DNA of 64,000 bases from Nitrosopumilus sp. b3 (GTDB lineage Archaea > Thermoproteota > Nitrososphaeria > Nitrososphaerales > Nitrosopumilaceae): assembly GCF_014078525.1 (NCBI RefSeq), contig NZ_MU078695.1, forward strand, positions 1 to 64,000, written 5' to 3'. Both the position numbers and the translations under genes were made by a program. A model generated the notes under the pieces. The model saw nothing but the letters and a program-made list of their open reading frames with translations, had not been told where the DNA came from and ran no database searches. Of this stretch, positions 8,487 through 17,846 are shown in pieces; the first letter of the stretch is position 1, and the number at the start of each line of letters is the position of its first letter.

Positions 8487-9542
8487 TTGTTAAATCAGCA
8501 GTTAAAATCAATCAATGTAGGAATTGTTAATGATTCAAATCTTATGAGAACATACATATCAGATTTAATTTCAGTTGACGGGATTCAAACAAGTCTAATT
8601 GCAACTGATGGAGAAAATGCCTTAAGAAAAATCACTCAAAAAAAGCCAGATGTTTTGTTACTAGATTTAGAAATGCCAAGAATGGATGGATTAACTTTTA
8701 TTGAAGAAATCACCAAGCGAGGAATTTTAATTCCAATAATTGTTGTAAGTAATTTTTCAGAAGAAGGATCAAAAATAGTTTTAGATGCATTGGAAAATGG
8801 AGCAGTAGATTGTGTAAGGATTAATCAAACAAATGAAAATAGAGAAAATCTTCAAAATGAATTAATTACAAAAATAAAAATTGCTTCAAATTCAGATCCA
8901 ACTAAATTAATTACAAAGAAGATCAATTCATTAAAACCAAGTAAGAAAAGAATTCAAAAAATAGGTTCATCTGAGAGATTAATTGTTATTGGTGCATCAA
9001 CTGGAGGCCCAGGAACAATTCAAAGAATATTGGCAAAAGTACCACAGGATATTCCAGCAGGAATTTTAGTTGTCCAACACATGCCCAAAGAATTCACCAA
9101 TCATTTTGCCTACAGATTATCTCAAAATACGGGATTTGTAGTGAAAGAAGCAAAAGAAGGGGACGTCATCAGAGATCATGAAATCCTACTAGCACCAGGA
9201 GACTATCATATGGTAGTACAGCCAAATAAGAAAATCCACCTAGATTCAAGTGAAAAAAGATTTGGAGTAAGACCATCTGTAAATATGACAATGGTTTCAG
9301 CATCTGAGGTTTTTGGAGCAAATCTGATAGGAGTAATTCTTACTGGAATGGGACATGACGGAGGATTCGGAATGAAATCCATTAAAAAAAGAGGAGGGCA
9401 CACAATTATCCAAAATAAAGAAACCAGTGTTATTTTCGGAATGCCAAAAGCAGTAATCGATCTTAATGCAGCTGATCACGTATTGGGAATAGATGAGATC
9501 CCTACAAAAATTTACGAAGAGGTGCAGAATCTTACCAGATAA
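8487..9542 (+). CDS. cheB: Protein-glutamate methylesterase CheB
   Basis: CheB removes methyl groups from MCPs for adaptation. Residues 10-125 form a receiver with the phospho-acceptor Asp in LLLDLEMP; residues about 160-350 form the methylesterase with the catalytic triad Ser (GASTGGPG), His (VVQHMP) and Asp (TGMGHDGG). The TTG start at 8487 lies downstream of GGGGGTG and is needed to keep the first receiver strand; the next ATG would delete it. The cheA frame starts within its last 50 bases. Confidence 0.92.
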   Translation: MLNQQLKSINVGIVNDSNLMRTYISDLISVDGIQTSLIATDGENALRKITQKKPDVLLLDLEMPRMDGLTFIEEITKRGILIPIIVVSNFSEEGSKIVLDALENGAVDCVRINQTNENRENLQNELITKIKIASNSDPTKLITKKINSLKPSKKRIQKIGSSERLIVIGASTGGPGTIQRILAKVPQDIPAGILVVQHMPKEFTNHFAYRLSQNTGFVVKEAKEGDVIRDHEILLAPGDYHMVVQPNKKIHLDSSEKRFGVRPSVNMTMVSASEVFGANLIGVILTGMGHDGGFGMKSIKKRGGHTIIQNKETSVIFGMPKAVIDLNAADHVLGIDEIPTKIYEEVQNLTR

Positions 9543-11085
9543 TAATTATCGAGAGATGTATGTCTCAGAAGCAACAGAACATGTAGAGTTGATAAATCAG
9601 ACACTATTAAAATTAGAAGACAATCCTACAAACAGATCATTTTTAGATCAGATATTTCGTTCAGCCCATACCATAAAAGGAATGGCATCAACTATGGATT
9701 ATGGTGAAACAAGCGAATTGTGTAAAAACATTGAGAATATTTTTGATGGAATTAGAAATGGTAAGAAACAACTAACACACAATCTTACAAGTGCGCTTTT
9801 TGTATGTATTGATCTATTACAACAAATGATATCAGATGAAAAATTAAAAGTAGATTTGAAACCGTATTTGAATAAATTAGAATCACCTGAAGAAGAAATG
9901 AAAAACATTACATTTCAAGAAGGAAGTAAAAAAAATACACCATCAACAATCAGAGTTAAAATGTCAGACATGGACTCCATTGTTGATTTGGTGGGAGAAT
10001 TACTAACATCGAAAATGCAGTTACAGCAAACAATCAAAGATAAAAAACATAATGAATTAAAACAAGTATCATCACAGATAGACCGTTTAATTACAGATTT
10101 ACAATACAACGCAATGAAGATCAGACTTGTTCCAATAAATCAAATTTTTGATAGATGTAATAGAACGGTACGTGATACATCACAAAAACTTGGAAAGAAA
10201 GTCAATCTGAACATGGATGGTTCAGGAATAGAATTAGATAGAAGTATTTTAGACTCGATAACAGATCCATTATTACATATTTTAAGAAATTGTGTAGATC
10301 ATGGCTTAGAATCCTCTAAAGATAGAATAGAGTGCGGAAAATCAGAGGTAGGGAACATCAACGTAATCGTTGAAAGAAAAGGAGAAAATGTTTTTATCAC
10401 TATAGACGATGATGGGAAAGGCATAGATGTAGACAAAGTAAAAGAAAAAGCTGTTGAATCAAGAATAATTACTTTAGAGGAATCAAACACAATTTCAGAT
10501 GAAGATGCAGTACAATTAATTGGTGCACCTGGATTATCCACTGCGAAAAAAGTTACGGACATATCAGGACGAGGGGTTGGGATGGATGTTGTAATTTCTC
10601 AGATTGAAGCAGTAAACGGAACTGTAAAAATCACAAGCCAAAAAAATAAAGGTACACAAATAGTATTATCATTACCACTAAGTCTCTCAATAATTAGAGG
10701 ACTCCTTGTCAATATATCTGGAGAAAGATTTGCCATACCACTTTCAAACATAATTACGACGATAAAAATCAAGGATGATGAAATATCAACATTACACGAT
10801 ACAGAATTTATAAAATATCAAGAGGGCATTATTCCTTTGATACGCTTAGACAATTTTTTGGAAATAAAAAAAGATAAAGAAAAACCAAATGAAGACTTGA
10901 CTGTAATTATAATTGAAAACAATGGAAAGAGGTACGGATTTTTAGTTGATGAATTTGAAAGGAATCAAGAGATTGTTATAAAAAAATTAAATGAAAATGA
11001 GTCATCAGAGTTATTTTCAAATGCAACCGTTCTTCCAGACGGGAAAATAGCTTTAGTTATTGATCCATCTGCAATAATTAATTAG
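9493..11085 (+). CDS. cheA: Chemotaxis histidine kinase CheA, without a P2 domain
   Basis: CheA autophosphorylates and passes phosphate to CheY and CheB. The domains are P1 with the phospho-His in RSAHTIKGMA, P3 dimerisation (about 155-225), P4 ATPase with HILRNCVDHG, DDDGKGID and GRGVGMDVV, and a CheW-like P5 at the end. Only about 25 residues separate P1 from P3, so the usual P2 docking domain is missing. The ATG at 9493 overlaps cheB by 50 bases; ATG 9557 is an alternative but would trim the first P1 helix. The two genes are surely co-transcribed. Confidence 0.92.
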   Translation: MRSLQKFTKRCRILPDNNYREMYVSEATEHVELINQTLLKLEDNPTNRSFLDQIFRSAHTIKGMASTMDYGETSELCKNIENIFDGIRNGKKQLTHNLTSALFVCIDLLQQMISDEKLKVDLKPYLNKLESPEEEMKNITFQEGSKKNTPSTIRVKMSDMDSIVDLVGELLTSKMQLQQTIKDKKHNELKQVSSQIDRLITDLQYNAMKIRLVPINQIFDRCNRTVRDTSQKLGKKVNLNMDGSGIELDRSILDSITDPLLHILRNCVDHGLESSKDRIECGKSEVGNINVIVERKGENVFITIDDDGKGIDVDKVKEKAVESRIITLEESNTISDEDAVQLIGAPGLSTAKKVTDISGRGVGMDVVISQIEAVNGTVKITSQKNKGTQIVLSLPLSLSIIRGLLVNISGERFAIPLSNIITTIKIKDDEISTLHDTEFIKYQEGIIPLIRLDNFLEIKKDKEKPNEDLTVIIIENNGKRYGFLVDEFERNQEIVIKKLNENESSELFSNATVLPDGKIALVIDPSAIIN

Positions 11086-11095
11086 GGGATAATAG

Positions 11096-11809
11096 ATGTA
11101 CTTGAAAAACTACGAAATTCAGGAATTAGCGGGGACAATTGAAGAATTCATTACAGAAAAAACATGTTCAGCATTATCTACATTATTGAATGAACCAATT
11201 TCTCATCAAATTTCAATTCCAGAAAATAGAAAATCAGATAAAGCAGAAGTTTCTTTTCCATCCAATGAAATTAAGCTATGCTCTGTAAGATTAAATGGTA
11301 AGGGAGATCTACATATCGAATTACTCTATACTATAAAATTAGAACATGCATTAAACATTGCATCAAAACTACTAGGAACAAAAATTCAGGAATTAGATGA
11401 GATGGGAATGTCTGCTTTACAAGAAGTTGCAAATATTTTAACGGGCTCATTTTTCAACGCATTGTCTGAAAACACAGGGTATCGTATTGATCTATCAACA
11501 CCATCATTCAAAGAAGGTAAATTAAAGGACTTGATAAAAGAACCTACAAAAGATGTAGACAGTTGCCCAAACGATGTAATTATCACAGACATTAGTTTGA
11601 GTGGAGAAAATACAAAAACAGAAATCCATATGATTATAATTCAACATCCAGATCATGCAAAAAAACTAATTTCATCTAAAAATGAAATATTAAATGTAGA
11701 AGACTATGAGAGCAAGTCAAATACAAATTTGCTAGGAGGTAAAAATGATTCCATTGACGAATTAATTGGAGATTATGTTTCAATAGAAAAAATTTCGGGA
11801 GAACCATAA
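11096..11809 (+). CDS. cheC: CheC-type CheY-P phosphatase
   Basis: This 237-aa protein contains one clear CheC active-site motif, E-x2-N in SALQEVANILTG (about residue 105). The first half-site expected of two-site CheC proteins is not recognisable. CheC removes phosphate from CheY and in many archaea works with CheD, but no cheD is in this operon. GGGGATA precedes the ATG. The C-terminal 40 residues are acidic. It overlaps cheR by one base (TAATG). Confidence 0.8.
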   Translation: MYLKNYEIQELAGTIEEFITEKTCSALSTLLNEPISHQISIPENRKSDKAEVSFPSNEIKLCSVRLNGKGDLHIELLYTIKLEHALNIASKLLGTKIQELDEMGMSALQEVANILTGSFFNALSENTGYRIDLSTPSFKEGKLKDLIKEPTKDVDSCPNDVIITDISLSGENTKTEIHMIIIQHPDHAKKLISSKNEILNVEDYESKSNTNLLGGKNDSIDELIGDYVSIEKISGEP

Positions 11810-12615
11810 TGCTCGAATCTAAAAGAATTTCTCAAATAGAGGAGATCATAGAACAGATTAAGAAAAAAACAGGTAAAAATATACAAAATTTTAAACCTGT
11901 GTTTATCGATAGGCGAGTCCAATATAGAATGAGAAACCTAAACATTTCAGATTGGGATGAATATGTTAAATTAATTTCCAGTTCAAACGAGGCTGAGTTA
12001 CTATATTCATCTTTTTCAATAAATGTAACAAAATTTTTCAGAGATCCCCATGTATGGGAAAAATTAGAATTAGAAATCATACCTAATTTCATTAAAAAAT
12101 CAAAGCCTCATTCAATGAAAGTTTGGAGTTGTGGTTGTGCGTCTGGAGAAGAACCTAATACAATTTCCATTCTACTTCAAGAATTATGTAAAGTTCAAAA
12201 CTGTAACTATCGAGTGTATGCAAACGATATAAATCAAGATGCAATAACTCGAGCACAAAAAGCTGTATATCGAAATGCAAATTTGGTAAATGTCAAAAAC
12301 CAAATCATGCATAAATATTTTGAAAAAATTTCGGATGATAGTTATCAAGTTAAACAAAAAGTAACTACTAAGATTGATTATGAAAATATTGATTTGATAA
12401 AAATCTCTGAAAAATTATTTGACATTATTTTCTGCAGAAATGTTTTGATATATTATGATAAAAAATCACATGAGGGCATTTACAAAAAGTTTTCAGAATC
12501 ATTAAAAGATGGGGGCATTTTGATTTTAGGACAAGATGAATCTATGATTGGAACTAAGGGAAAGGATTTTTTTGAATTGTTACACCCAAAAGAAAGAATT
12601 TATCAAAAAATATAG
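11809..12615 (+). CDS. cheR: Chemotaxis protein methyltransferase CheR
   Basis: CheR methylates MCP glutamates using S-adenosylmethionine. The N-terminal helical domain includes IDRRVQYRMR, and SINVTKFFRDPHVWE precedes the Rossmann domain. SAM-binding motif I is VWSCGCASGEEP, and IIFCRNVLIYYD is the conserved family motif. The 268-aa length is typical. It is the last gene of the tightly packed cheA-cheC-cheR block. Confidence 0.93.
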   Translation: MLESKRISQIEEIIEQIKKKTGKNIQNFKPVFIDRRVQYRMRNLNISDWDEYVKLISSSNEAELLYSSFSINVTKFFRDPHVWEKLELEIIPNFIKKSKPHSMKVWSCGCASGEEPNTISILLQELCKVQNCNYRVYANDINQDAITRAQKAVYRNANLVNVKNQIMHKYFEKISDDSYQVKQKVTTKIDYENIDLIKISEKLFDIIFCRNVLIYYDKKSHEGIYKKFSESLKDGGILILGQDESMIGTKGKDFFELLHPKERIYQKI

Positions 12616-12664
12616 ATAATCTTTGATTTAATTAGATTGATTATTGTCAATAATATTGTTTAAT

Positions 12665-12685
12665 GTTTGTATGTACTAAACAAAC
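12665..12685. promoter_or_regulatory. GTTTGT/ACAAAC inverted repeat upstream of cheY
   Basis: Arms GTTTGT and ACAAAC are separated by nine bases, in the 164-base gap between cheR and cheY. The same half-site recurs upstream of other signalling genes in the window (15417, 17354, 18357, 20875, 20942). It may be an operator; alternatively it is just part of AT-rich promoter sequence. Confidence 0.4.
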
Positions 12686-12779
12686 TCTGAGATATTAATA
12701 CAAGTATGAAGATAATATATGATAACATTGAAATCTAGAACAAAAAATAATCATCTAAAATTTGTGGAGTATTTTTAAA

Positions 12780-13157
12780 TTGAGTAGCGGAGTCAAAGTG
12801 TTAATTGCAGATGATGCATCATTCATGAGAACAGTTTTAAAAGATATTTTGAAATCAAACGGACTTGCAACAGATATTGTAGAGGCTCCAGATGGAGTAG
12901 AAGCTGTTCGACAATACATCAATCACAAACCAGACTTAGTTACAATGGATGTAAACATGCCAAAAGCTGATGGAATTCAAGCATTAAAAGGAATAATGAA
13001 AGTAAATCCAAATGCAAGAGTGATAATGGTTACATCAGTTGAACAAAAACATATTGTTCAAGATGCAATGAAATCAGGTGCAAGAGATTACATAATGAAA
13101 CCATTTGATAGGGGAAATGTTGGATTAGTGCTAAATAAAGTACTGAGAACAAAATAA
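12780..13157 (+). CDS. cheY: Chemotaxis response regulator CheY
   Basis: This single receiver domain has the acidic pair in LIADDASFM, the phospho-acceptor Asp in LVTMDVNMPKADG, the conserved Thr in IMVTSV and Lys in YIMKPF. CheY-P signals to the archaellum switch. The TTG at 12780 (reading MSSGVKV) is chosen because GGAG lies 10 bases upstream; an in-frame TTG at 12762 would add six residues outside the fold. It has its own promoter region, separate from cheR. Confidence 0.9.
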   Translation: MSSGVKVLIADDASFMRTVLKDILKSNGLATDIVEAPDGVEAVRQYINHKPDLVTMDVNMPKADGIQALKGIMKVNPNARVIMVTSVEQKHIVQDAMKSGARDYIMKPFDRGNVGLVLNKVLRTK

Positions 13158-13307
13158 AAAATTTAGGGGGTTTTTGAATACTTTAAAATCTAGAAATAGA
13201 TGTCGAATATAGTCTCACATAGGTCAATAGCACATTCTACCAAAATGGAAGTATATTTTTAAGAATATTTCCGGATTCCCTATAGTCTAATTTGCAGTAA
13301 TTTATGC

Positions 13308-14690
13308 ATGAATTTCAAGCATACTGGACATATTACAATTATAGTATTGATCTTTGGATGTCTCATATTTGTAGGAAATGCTTACGCCATTCAAGATTCA
13401 GTTTCAGTTGGAAGTTTTCCACGAGATATTGATTTTGATCCATTTTTGAATAATTTGTATGTCCCAAATTATGAATCAGGGACAATTTCTGTGATAGATG
13501 CAACAAATATGATAATAAAGAATACTATTAGCATAAATGAAAATAATTCAAATCCTACCAGATTAGCTGTAGATAAAAATCAACATTTGGTATATGTTAC
13601 AGACAAAATATCTGGTACACTTTCAATAATTGATGGAATTGACGGAAAAGTGATCAATACAATCAAAATTGGAGAATCATTATGGGATATAGTAATAAAT
13701 GAGAAAAGCAACAAGTTATACATTTCAGACTTAGTTGAAAACAAAATAATTGTGATTGATAAAAATAATTTTAAAATAATTAAATCCATATTTGTAAATT
13801 CAAGTCCTTGGTCAATTGCCATAAATCAAAATACTAACAAAGTGTATGTTGCAAGTGGCACTTCAGAAGCAATTAACGTAATTGATGGGGAAACAGACAG
13901 TTTAATTTATGAAATAAATCCAGGTGTAAAACCTTGGGGTCTTTCAATAAATGAAAAGAGTAAAGTGCTATACGTGTCAAGTTGGGATTCTAATCAAATA
14001 ATAGTAATTGATATTCAAACTGATCAAATAATTTATGAAATCCCCATCATATCTGGAGCATGGCAAATGACTACCAATCAAAACAATGGAATAACCATTA
14101 TTTCAAATGAGCATTCAAATGAACTATATCTATTAGATGAAAACTCTAGAAAGATTCAAACAATTTCTGTTTTAGACTCTCCACAGTCCATGATTGCTTC
14201 GCCAACTTCAAATATCATTTATGTTACCAATCCTTTATCAAACTCAGTATCTTCAGTAGTGTATGATTACGAATACCATGGACTTTCACCAATTATTGAG
14301 GAAATAATCACTGACAATGACTCTATAAATGACGAATTGATTTTAGAAGTAATTCAAGGTATATCCAATGTTCCTCAACGTGAAGATTTTGACACGGATA
14401 TGATTTCAGGACTTTTGAAGAATTTGGGAATCACAGGAGAATTTGACGGTAATGGAATAGCACGTATTCTGCTTGACGATTATAATGAAAAGAAGGAACT
14501 ACAGCCAAAAACAGCCATAGTCCCTTCTTGGACAACTGATCTAGCCATGATGTTCAGTGATGATCTAGGCAGTCAGCCAACAAGAGAAATTAATTGTGAT
14601 GATGATGCATTTTTCCCTATTAATGATATTGACAACATAAACCCATTTGATGTTTGGGTAAGTATTCTACCTATTTGTGCATTATCTTAA
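13308..14690 (+). CDS. Secreted YVTN-type beta-propeller protein
   Basis: This 460-aa protein has an N-terminal signal peptide (hydrophobic 9-26, ending NAYA) and then repeated blades of about 42 residues with the pattern YVxNxxSGTISVID...TNMI and LYVSSWDSNQIIVID. YVTN/NHL-like propellers are common archaeal surface proteins. The last 130 residues are not propeller. No enzymatic motif is seen. A TATA-like tatttttaag at about 13253 precedes it. Confidence 0.75.
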   Translation: MNFKHTGHITIIVLIFGCLIFVGNAYAIQDSVSVGSFPRDIDFDPFLNNLYVPNYESGTISVIDATNMIIKNTISINENNSNPTRLAVDKNQHLVYVTDKISGTLSIIDGIDGKVINTIKIGESLWDIVINEKSNKLYISDLVENKIIVIDKNNFKIIKSIFVNSSPWSIAINQNTNKVYVASGTSEAINVIDGETDSLIYEINPGVKPWGLSINEKSKVLYVSSWDSNQIIVIDIQTDQIIYEIPIISGAWQMTTNQNNGITIISNEHSNELYLLDENSRKIQTISVLDSPQSMIASPTSNIIYVTNPLSNSVSSVVYDYEYHGLSPIIEEIITDNDSINDELILEVIQGISNVPQREDFDTDMISGLLKNLGITGEFDGNGIARILLDDYNEKKELQPKTAIVPSWTTDLAMMFSDDLGSQPTREINCDDDAFFPINDIDNINPFDVWVSILPICALS

Positions 14691-15346
14691 TCATCAGAAT
14701 TTTTTTTGATAAACAAAAATGATGTTCCAAGAATTCCAATCCCTAAAACTATTGCAAGACTAATGGCAGAAATGTAAACTAATGATGGAATCGAGGATAA
14801 TAGATAGCTTAATTCAGTTTGATATAACGGGCTAGTAGCAATTCCTGCAAAAATCAATGATATTGTAATCATGCTTCCAAACACATTTGTTCCAAACAGA
14901 TGAATCCACGATAAAAGAGTATTAAATTTTGAAAATCCGTTTTGAAGATTTGTTTCAATATGATTATAAAATATTCCAATAGTTGCCAATCCAGCAGTCA
15001 ATCCAATTTGAAGAACAAATCCAAAAAAGAAAATTCCCAAATTATCAGTAAACGCAAATTCAAACATATTTTGAGTATTGCCATTGAATACCAGAAGTTG
15101 GTTTAGGAAAAGTGCTATTGTCAATCCAGTAACTATTGCACCCTGTATCATTGCAGAGATTATGAATTTTTTACCAAATTTCCCAGGTTTTGATTCATCA
15201 GAAACTTCAAGAAATGCCCGTTTTGAAATCTTTTTTTCCAGATTTGCGTAATCGTTAAATTTTTCTAATAATTGTGCTTCTTTTTTAGAATCATATTCAA
15301 ATTCATCAAAATTATCAGAATTTTCAAATCTCATAGAAATAATCAC
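14687..15346 (-). CDS. Four-helix membrane protein of unknown function
   Basis: This 219-aa protein has an acidic cytoplasmic N terminus (about 1-60) followed by four hydrophobic segments (about 62-84, 98-124, 145-166 and 185-208). I do not recognise the family. It ends convergent with the propeller gene, overlapping by four bases. A second ATG four codons downstream (MRFEN) is a possible start. Confidence 0.6.
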   Translation of the reverse strand: MIISMRFENSDNFDEFEYDSKKEAQLLEKFNDYANLEKKISKRAFLEVSDESKPGKFGKKFIISAMIQGAIVTGLTIALFLNQLLVFNGNTQNMFEFAFTDNLGIFFFGFVLQIGLTAGLATIGIFYNHIETNLQNGFSKFNTLLSWIHLFGTNVFGSMITISLIFAGIATSPLYQTELSYLLSSIPSLVYISAISLAIVLGIGILGTSFLFIKKNSDD

Positions 15347-15416
15347 AAGTATTTGTATAATATCATATAATGTGTGACAATTGAACGAACTGTATCAGAG
15401 TAAAAATCATGTTTTC

Positions 15417-15437
15417 TTGTTTGTTGTGAACAGACAA
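15417..15437. promoter_or_regulatory. TTGTTTGTT-GTG-AACAGACAA palindrome upstream of a receiver gene
   Basis: Nine-base arms match at eight positions. The site lies 33 bases upstream of the ATG at 15470, where the promoter is expected. Its half-site TGTyTGTT recurs at the divergent promoters near 17354 and 20875, suggesting one regulator for several signalling genes. Confidence 0.45.
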
Positions 15438-15469
15438 TATATGATTAACAGCGAAATTATCAAAAAAAT

Positions 15470-15838
15470 ATGTCAAAACGAATTCTAGTAGCAGAAGATA
15501 ATAGATTTACTGCCATGCAATATGAAAAAATACTCCAAAGTGGAAATCATGAGGTTGAAATTGCAAAAGATGGGGATGATTGCATTCAGAAATATATCAG
15601 TAGTATGGATGATGTTTCAAAAGAAAGTAAGTTTGATGTGTTGATTTTAGATCATTCCATGCCACAAAAAAATGGGGCAGAAGTAGCATCAGATATTTTA
15701 TCTTTGAATCCAAAGCAAAAAATTATTCTTGCATCAGCATATGCACTATCAACTGAAAGAAATTTTTCAAAATTAAAAGATAGAATATTATTTCTTCAAA
15801 AACCATTCCAACTTTCAAAAATTCTAGAATTAGTTTAG
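15470..15838 (+). CDS. Single-domain response regulator
   Basis: This 122-aa protein is entirely a receiver: the acidic pocket in LVAEDNRF, phospho-acceptor Asp in VLILDHSMP, Ser in LASAY and Lys in FLQKPF. No output domain is attached. It is convergent with the histidine kinase at 15862, its likely phosphate source. It is closely similar in motifs (SAY, QKPF) to the receiver at 17847, suggesting paralogues. Confidence 0.85.
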   Translation: MSKRILVAEDNRFTAMQYEKILQSGNHEVEIAKDGDDCIQKYISSMDDVSKESKFDVLILDHSMPQKNGAEVASDILSLNPKQKIILASAYALSTERNFSKLKDRILFLQKPFQLSKILELV

Positions 15839-15861
15839 ATTTAAAATAGAATTTTTTATAT

Positions 15862-17319
15862 CTAATTATTTTTTATGCTGTTTTCTATGTCATCTACAAC
15901 TGAATCTTTCCAAGTAAGATCAAAGTCAACTATAGGCAATGCAATTTCAAAGACAGGGTGTCCGTTTTTATTATATGCAGAAATTTTTCCATTATGAGCA
16001 TCAATAATTTTTTTAGATATATACAATCCAAGTCCAAAGCCTGAAATTTTGTAATTTCCTTTAGTTACAAATTTTTTGAAAATTTTTGGAAGGACATCAT
16101 TTGGAATCTCAGGACCGGAGTCACTTATGAAAAGTTTCAATGTTTTTTTATCTTTTAGTAGATTTGTTTGAATTGTAATATCCCCAGTTTCTGTGAATTT
16201 AATACAGTTATCTATAATATTTCTAAGAACCTGTTTAATTCTAGTTTTGTCAAGGTTAATCATAACATCAAGATCAAGCCTAGTCTTTATTGGCACTTTT
16301 CTATCAGGATTAAAATGCTCAGAATCTAGAACTTCAGAAATGATATCATTTATGTTGTTTTTCTCCAGATGTAATTCCAACTCATCATTTTCAATTTTCG
16401 TGAGATCAAGTACATTATTTGCAATATTTTCTAAATTAAGGGCAATGTTAGATATTCCTTCGAGAGCTTCTTGTTTTGAAATTATGCCTGTTTTTGCAAG
16501 TTCAACAAAGCCAAAAATGGGTTGAATCGGACCCTTTAGCTCATGGGATGCAATTGATATAAACTCCTCCCGTTTTTTATCTACTTTTTTTAATTTTTCA
16601 TTTAGTTTTTGAAGATCTTTTGTTTGTGTTTTAATTTCATTTTTGAGATTTTTATTTGTTTGATTGAGAAAGAAGACCAACATAGAGGTTACAACCCCCA
16701 CTAAAATAATCATAGTCCATTGTAAAATCTGGAAATCAACAATTATCTCATCTACAGATAATTTTGAATGTACTGGGATTATCTCAAGCATTTGTTCAAT
16801 ATCTTGGAGTTTTTCAAGTAATTCAAATTGTAAATATTTCAAATTCTCATATTCTAGTAAAAATCCACCAAAATTTCCATCATAAAAATATGATAATGCA
16901 TTTGATGCACTATTTTCATACTCCAAGTGCAAATTATAATACAAATTAACAGTATTTTCAAGTTCGAAGAATTGTTCATTAGCTAAGATTTCATCAATTT
17001 GATGATTATCCAAGATTAATCTATTAAAATCATAAATTTTATTTTTAATTTCAGTATTATATATCCAAAATGTTCCAACACCTACCAAGTTTTCTTCAGA
17101 TTTTAAACTTTCAAATATTGTCATCTGTCTTTCATACTTTACTTTAATATCATCAAAATTAGAAATTTTTTCATTATAATCTAAAATAAAGTTATAATTC
17201 TGATTTATGTCATCCATTGTTTTTATAGTATAAATTGAGACAACTCCCAACAGCAAAATTATCATTGATATACATATTCCAATTCTAAATTGAGAATGAC
17301 TAGAAATCTCTAACAACAT
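15862..17319 (-). CDS. Membrane sensor histidine kinase
   Basis: This 485-aa kinase has TM1 (about 10-32), an extracytoplasmic helical sensor region (33-195), TM2 (about 197-217), a coiled coil, HisKA with phospho-His in SIASHELKGPIQ and a HATPase domain (IIDNCIKFTETGD, ISDSGPE, FGLGLYISKKI). The stimulus is unknown. It sits between three receiver genes and diverges from the one at 17433. Confidence 0.88.
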   Translation of the reverse strand: MLLEISSHSQFRIGICISMIILLLGVVSIYTIKTMDDINQNYNFILDYNEKISNFDDIKVKYERQMTIFESLKSEENLVGVGTFWIYNTEIKNKIYDFNRLILDNHQIDEILANEQFFELENTVNLYYNLHLEYENSASNALSYFYDGNFGGFLLEYENLKYLQFELLEKLQDIEQMLEIIPVHSKLSVDEIIVDFQILQWTMIILVGVVTSMLVFFLNQTNKNLKNEIKTQTKDLQKLNEKLKKVDKKREEFISIASHELKGPIQPIFGFVELAKTGIISKQEALEGISNIALNLENIANNVLDLTKIENDELELHLEKNNINDIISEVLDSEHFNPDRKVPIKTRLDLDVMINLDKTRIKQVLRNIIDNCIKFTETGDITIQTNLLKDKKTLKLFISDSGPEIPNDVLPKIFKKFVTKGNYKISGFGLGLYISKKIIDAHNGKISAYNKNGHPVFEIALPIVDFDLTWKDSVVDDIENSIKNN

Positions 17320-17353
17320 TTTGTTTTAATTAAAACTAACTTGAATTACTGCT

Positions 17354-17387
17354 TGTTTAGTTTAAACAGACGTATTTGTTTGTTCAA
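17354..17387. promoter_or_regulatory. TGTTTA-GTT-TAAACA palindrome and adjacent half-site
   Basis: In the 113-base divergent promoter between the histidine kinase and the receiver at 17433, TGTTTA-GTT-TAAACA (17354-17368) is a perfect 6+3+6 inverted repeat, followed by TTGTTTGTTCAA (17376-17387). Position and symmetry fit an operator controlling both genes. Confidence 0.5.
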
Positions 17388-17432
17388 AAAATCAGAACGA
17401 TTCCTTTTGATATAGAAAAATTGTGAATAAAT

Positions 17433-17816
17433 ATGACTAGTGCAGTAATTGTTGATGATGATTTTGATACAGTAGAAGTATTTTCAGAATTTCTCTCATT
17501 ACAAAATATAGATGTTCTAGGTAAAGCTTACAACGGTCTAGACGGAATAAAACTATTTGAAGAAAAGCAACCAGATATTATTTTTTCAGATCTTTGGATG
17601 CCAGAATATGATGGGTTTTATCTTATAGCAGAATTAAGGAAAAAATTCAAAGATGCAAAAATAATCATGGTTACTGCAGATTTAACTCAAGAGACGGATA
17701 AAAAATTAAAGGAGTGTGATGTAAATGCAGTGATTTTCAAACCTTTTAAAATAAACCAAATTATGAATGCAGTTGAGAATGTCTCAAATAATGAAAAACA
17801 AATAGTTCCAACATAG
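17433..17816 (+). CDS. Single-domain response regulator
   Basis: This 127-aa receiver has VIVDDDFDT at the acidic pocket, the phospho-acceptor Asp in IIFSDLWMPEYDG, Thr in MVTAD and Lys in VIFKPFK. There is no output domain. It diverges from the histidine kinase and is followed 30 bases later by another receiver, so a branched phosphorelay with one kinase is plausible. Confidence 0.85.
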   Translation: MTSAVIVDDDFDTVEVFSEFLSLQNIDVLGKAYNGLDGIKLFEEKQPDIIFSDLWMPEYDGFYLIAELRKKFKDAKIIMVTADLTQETDKKLKECDVNAVIFKPFKINQIMNAVENVSNNEKQIVPT

Positions 17817-17846
17817 ATTATAAATATTAGAGAGAGTATTCAAAAT

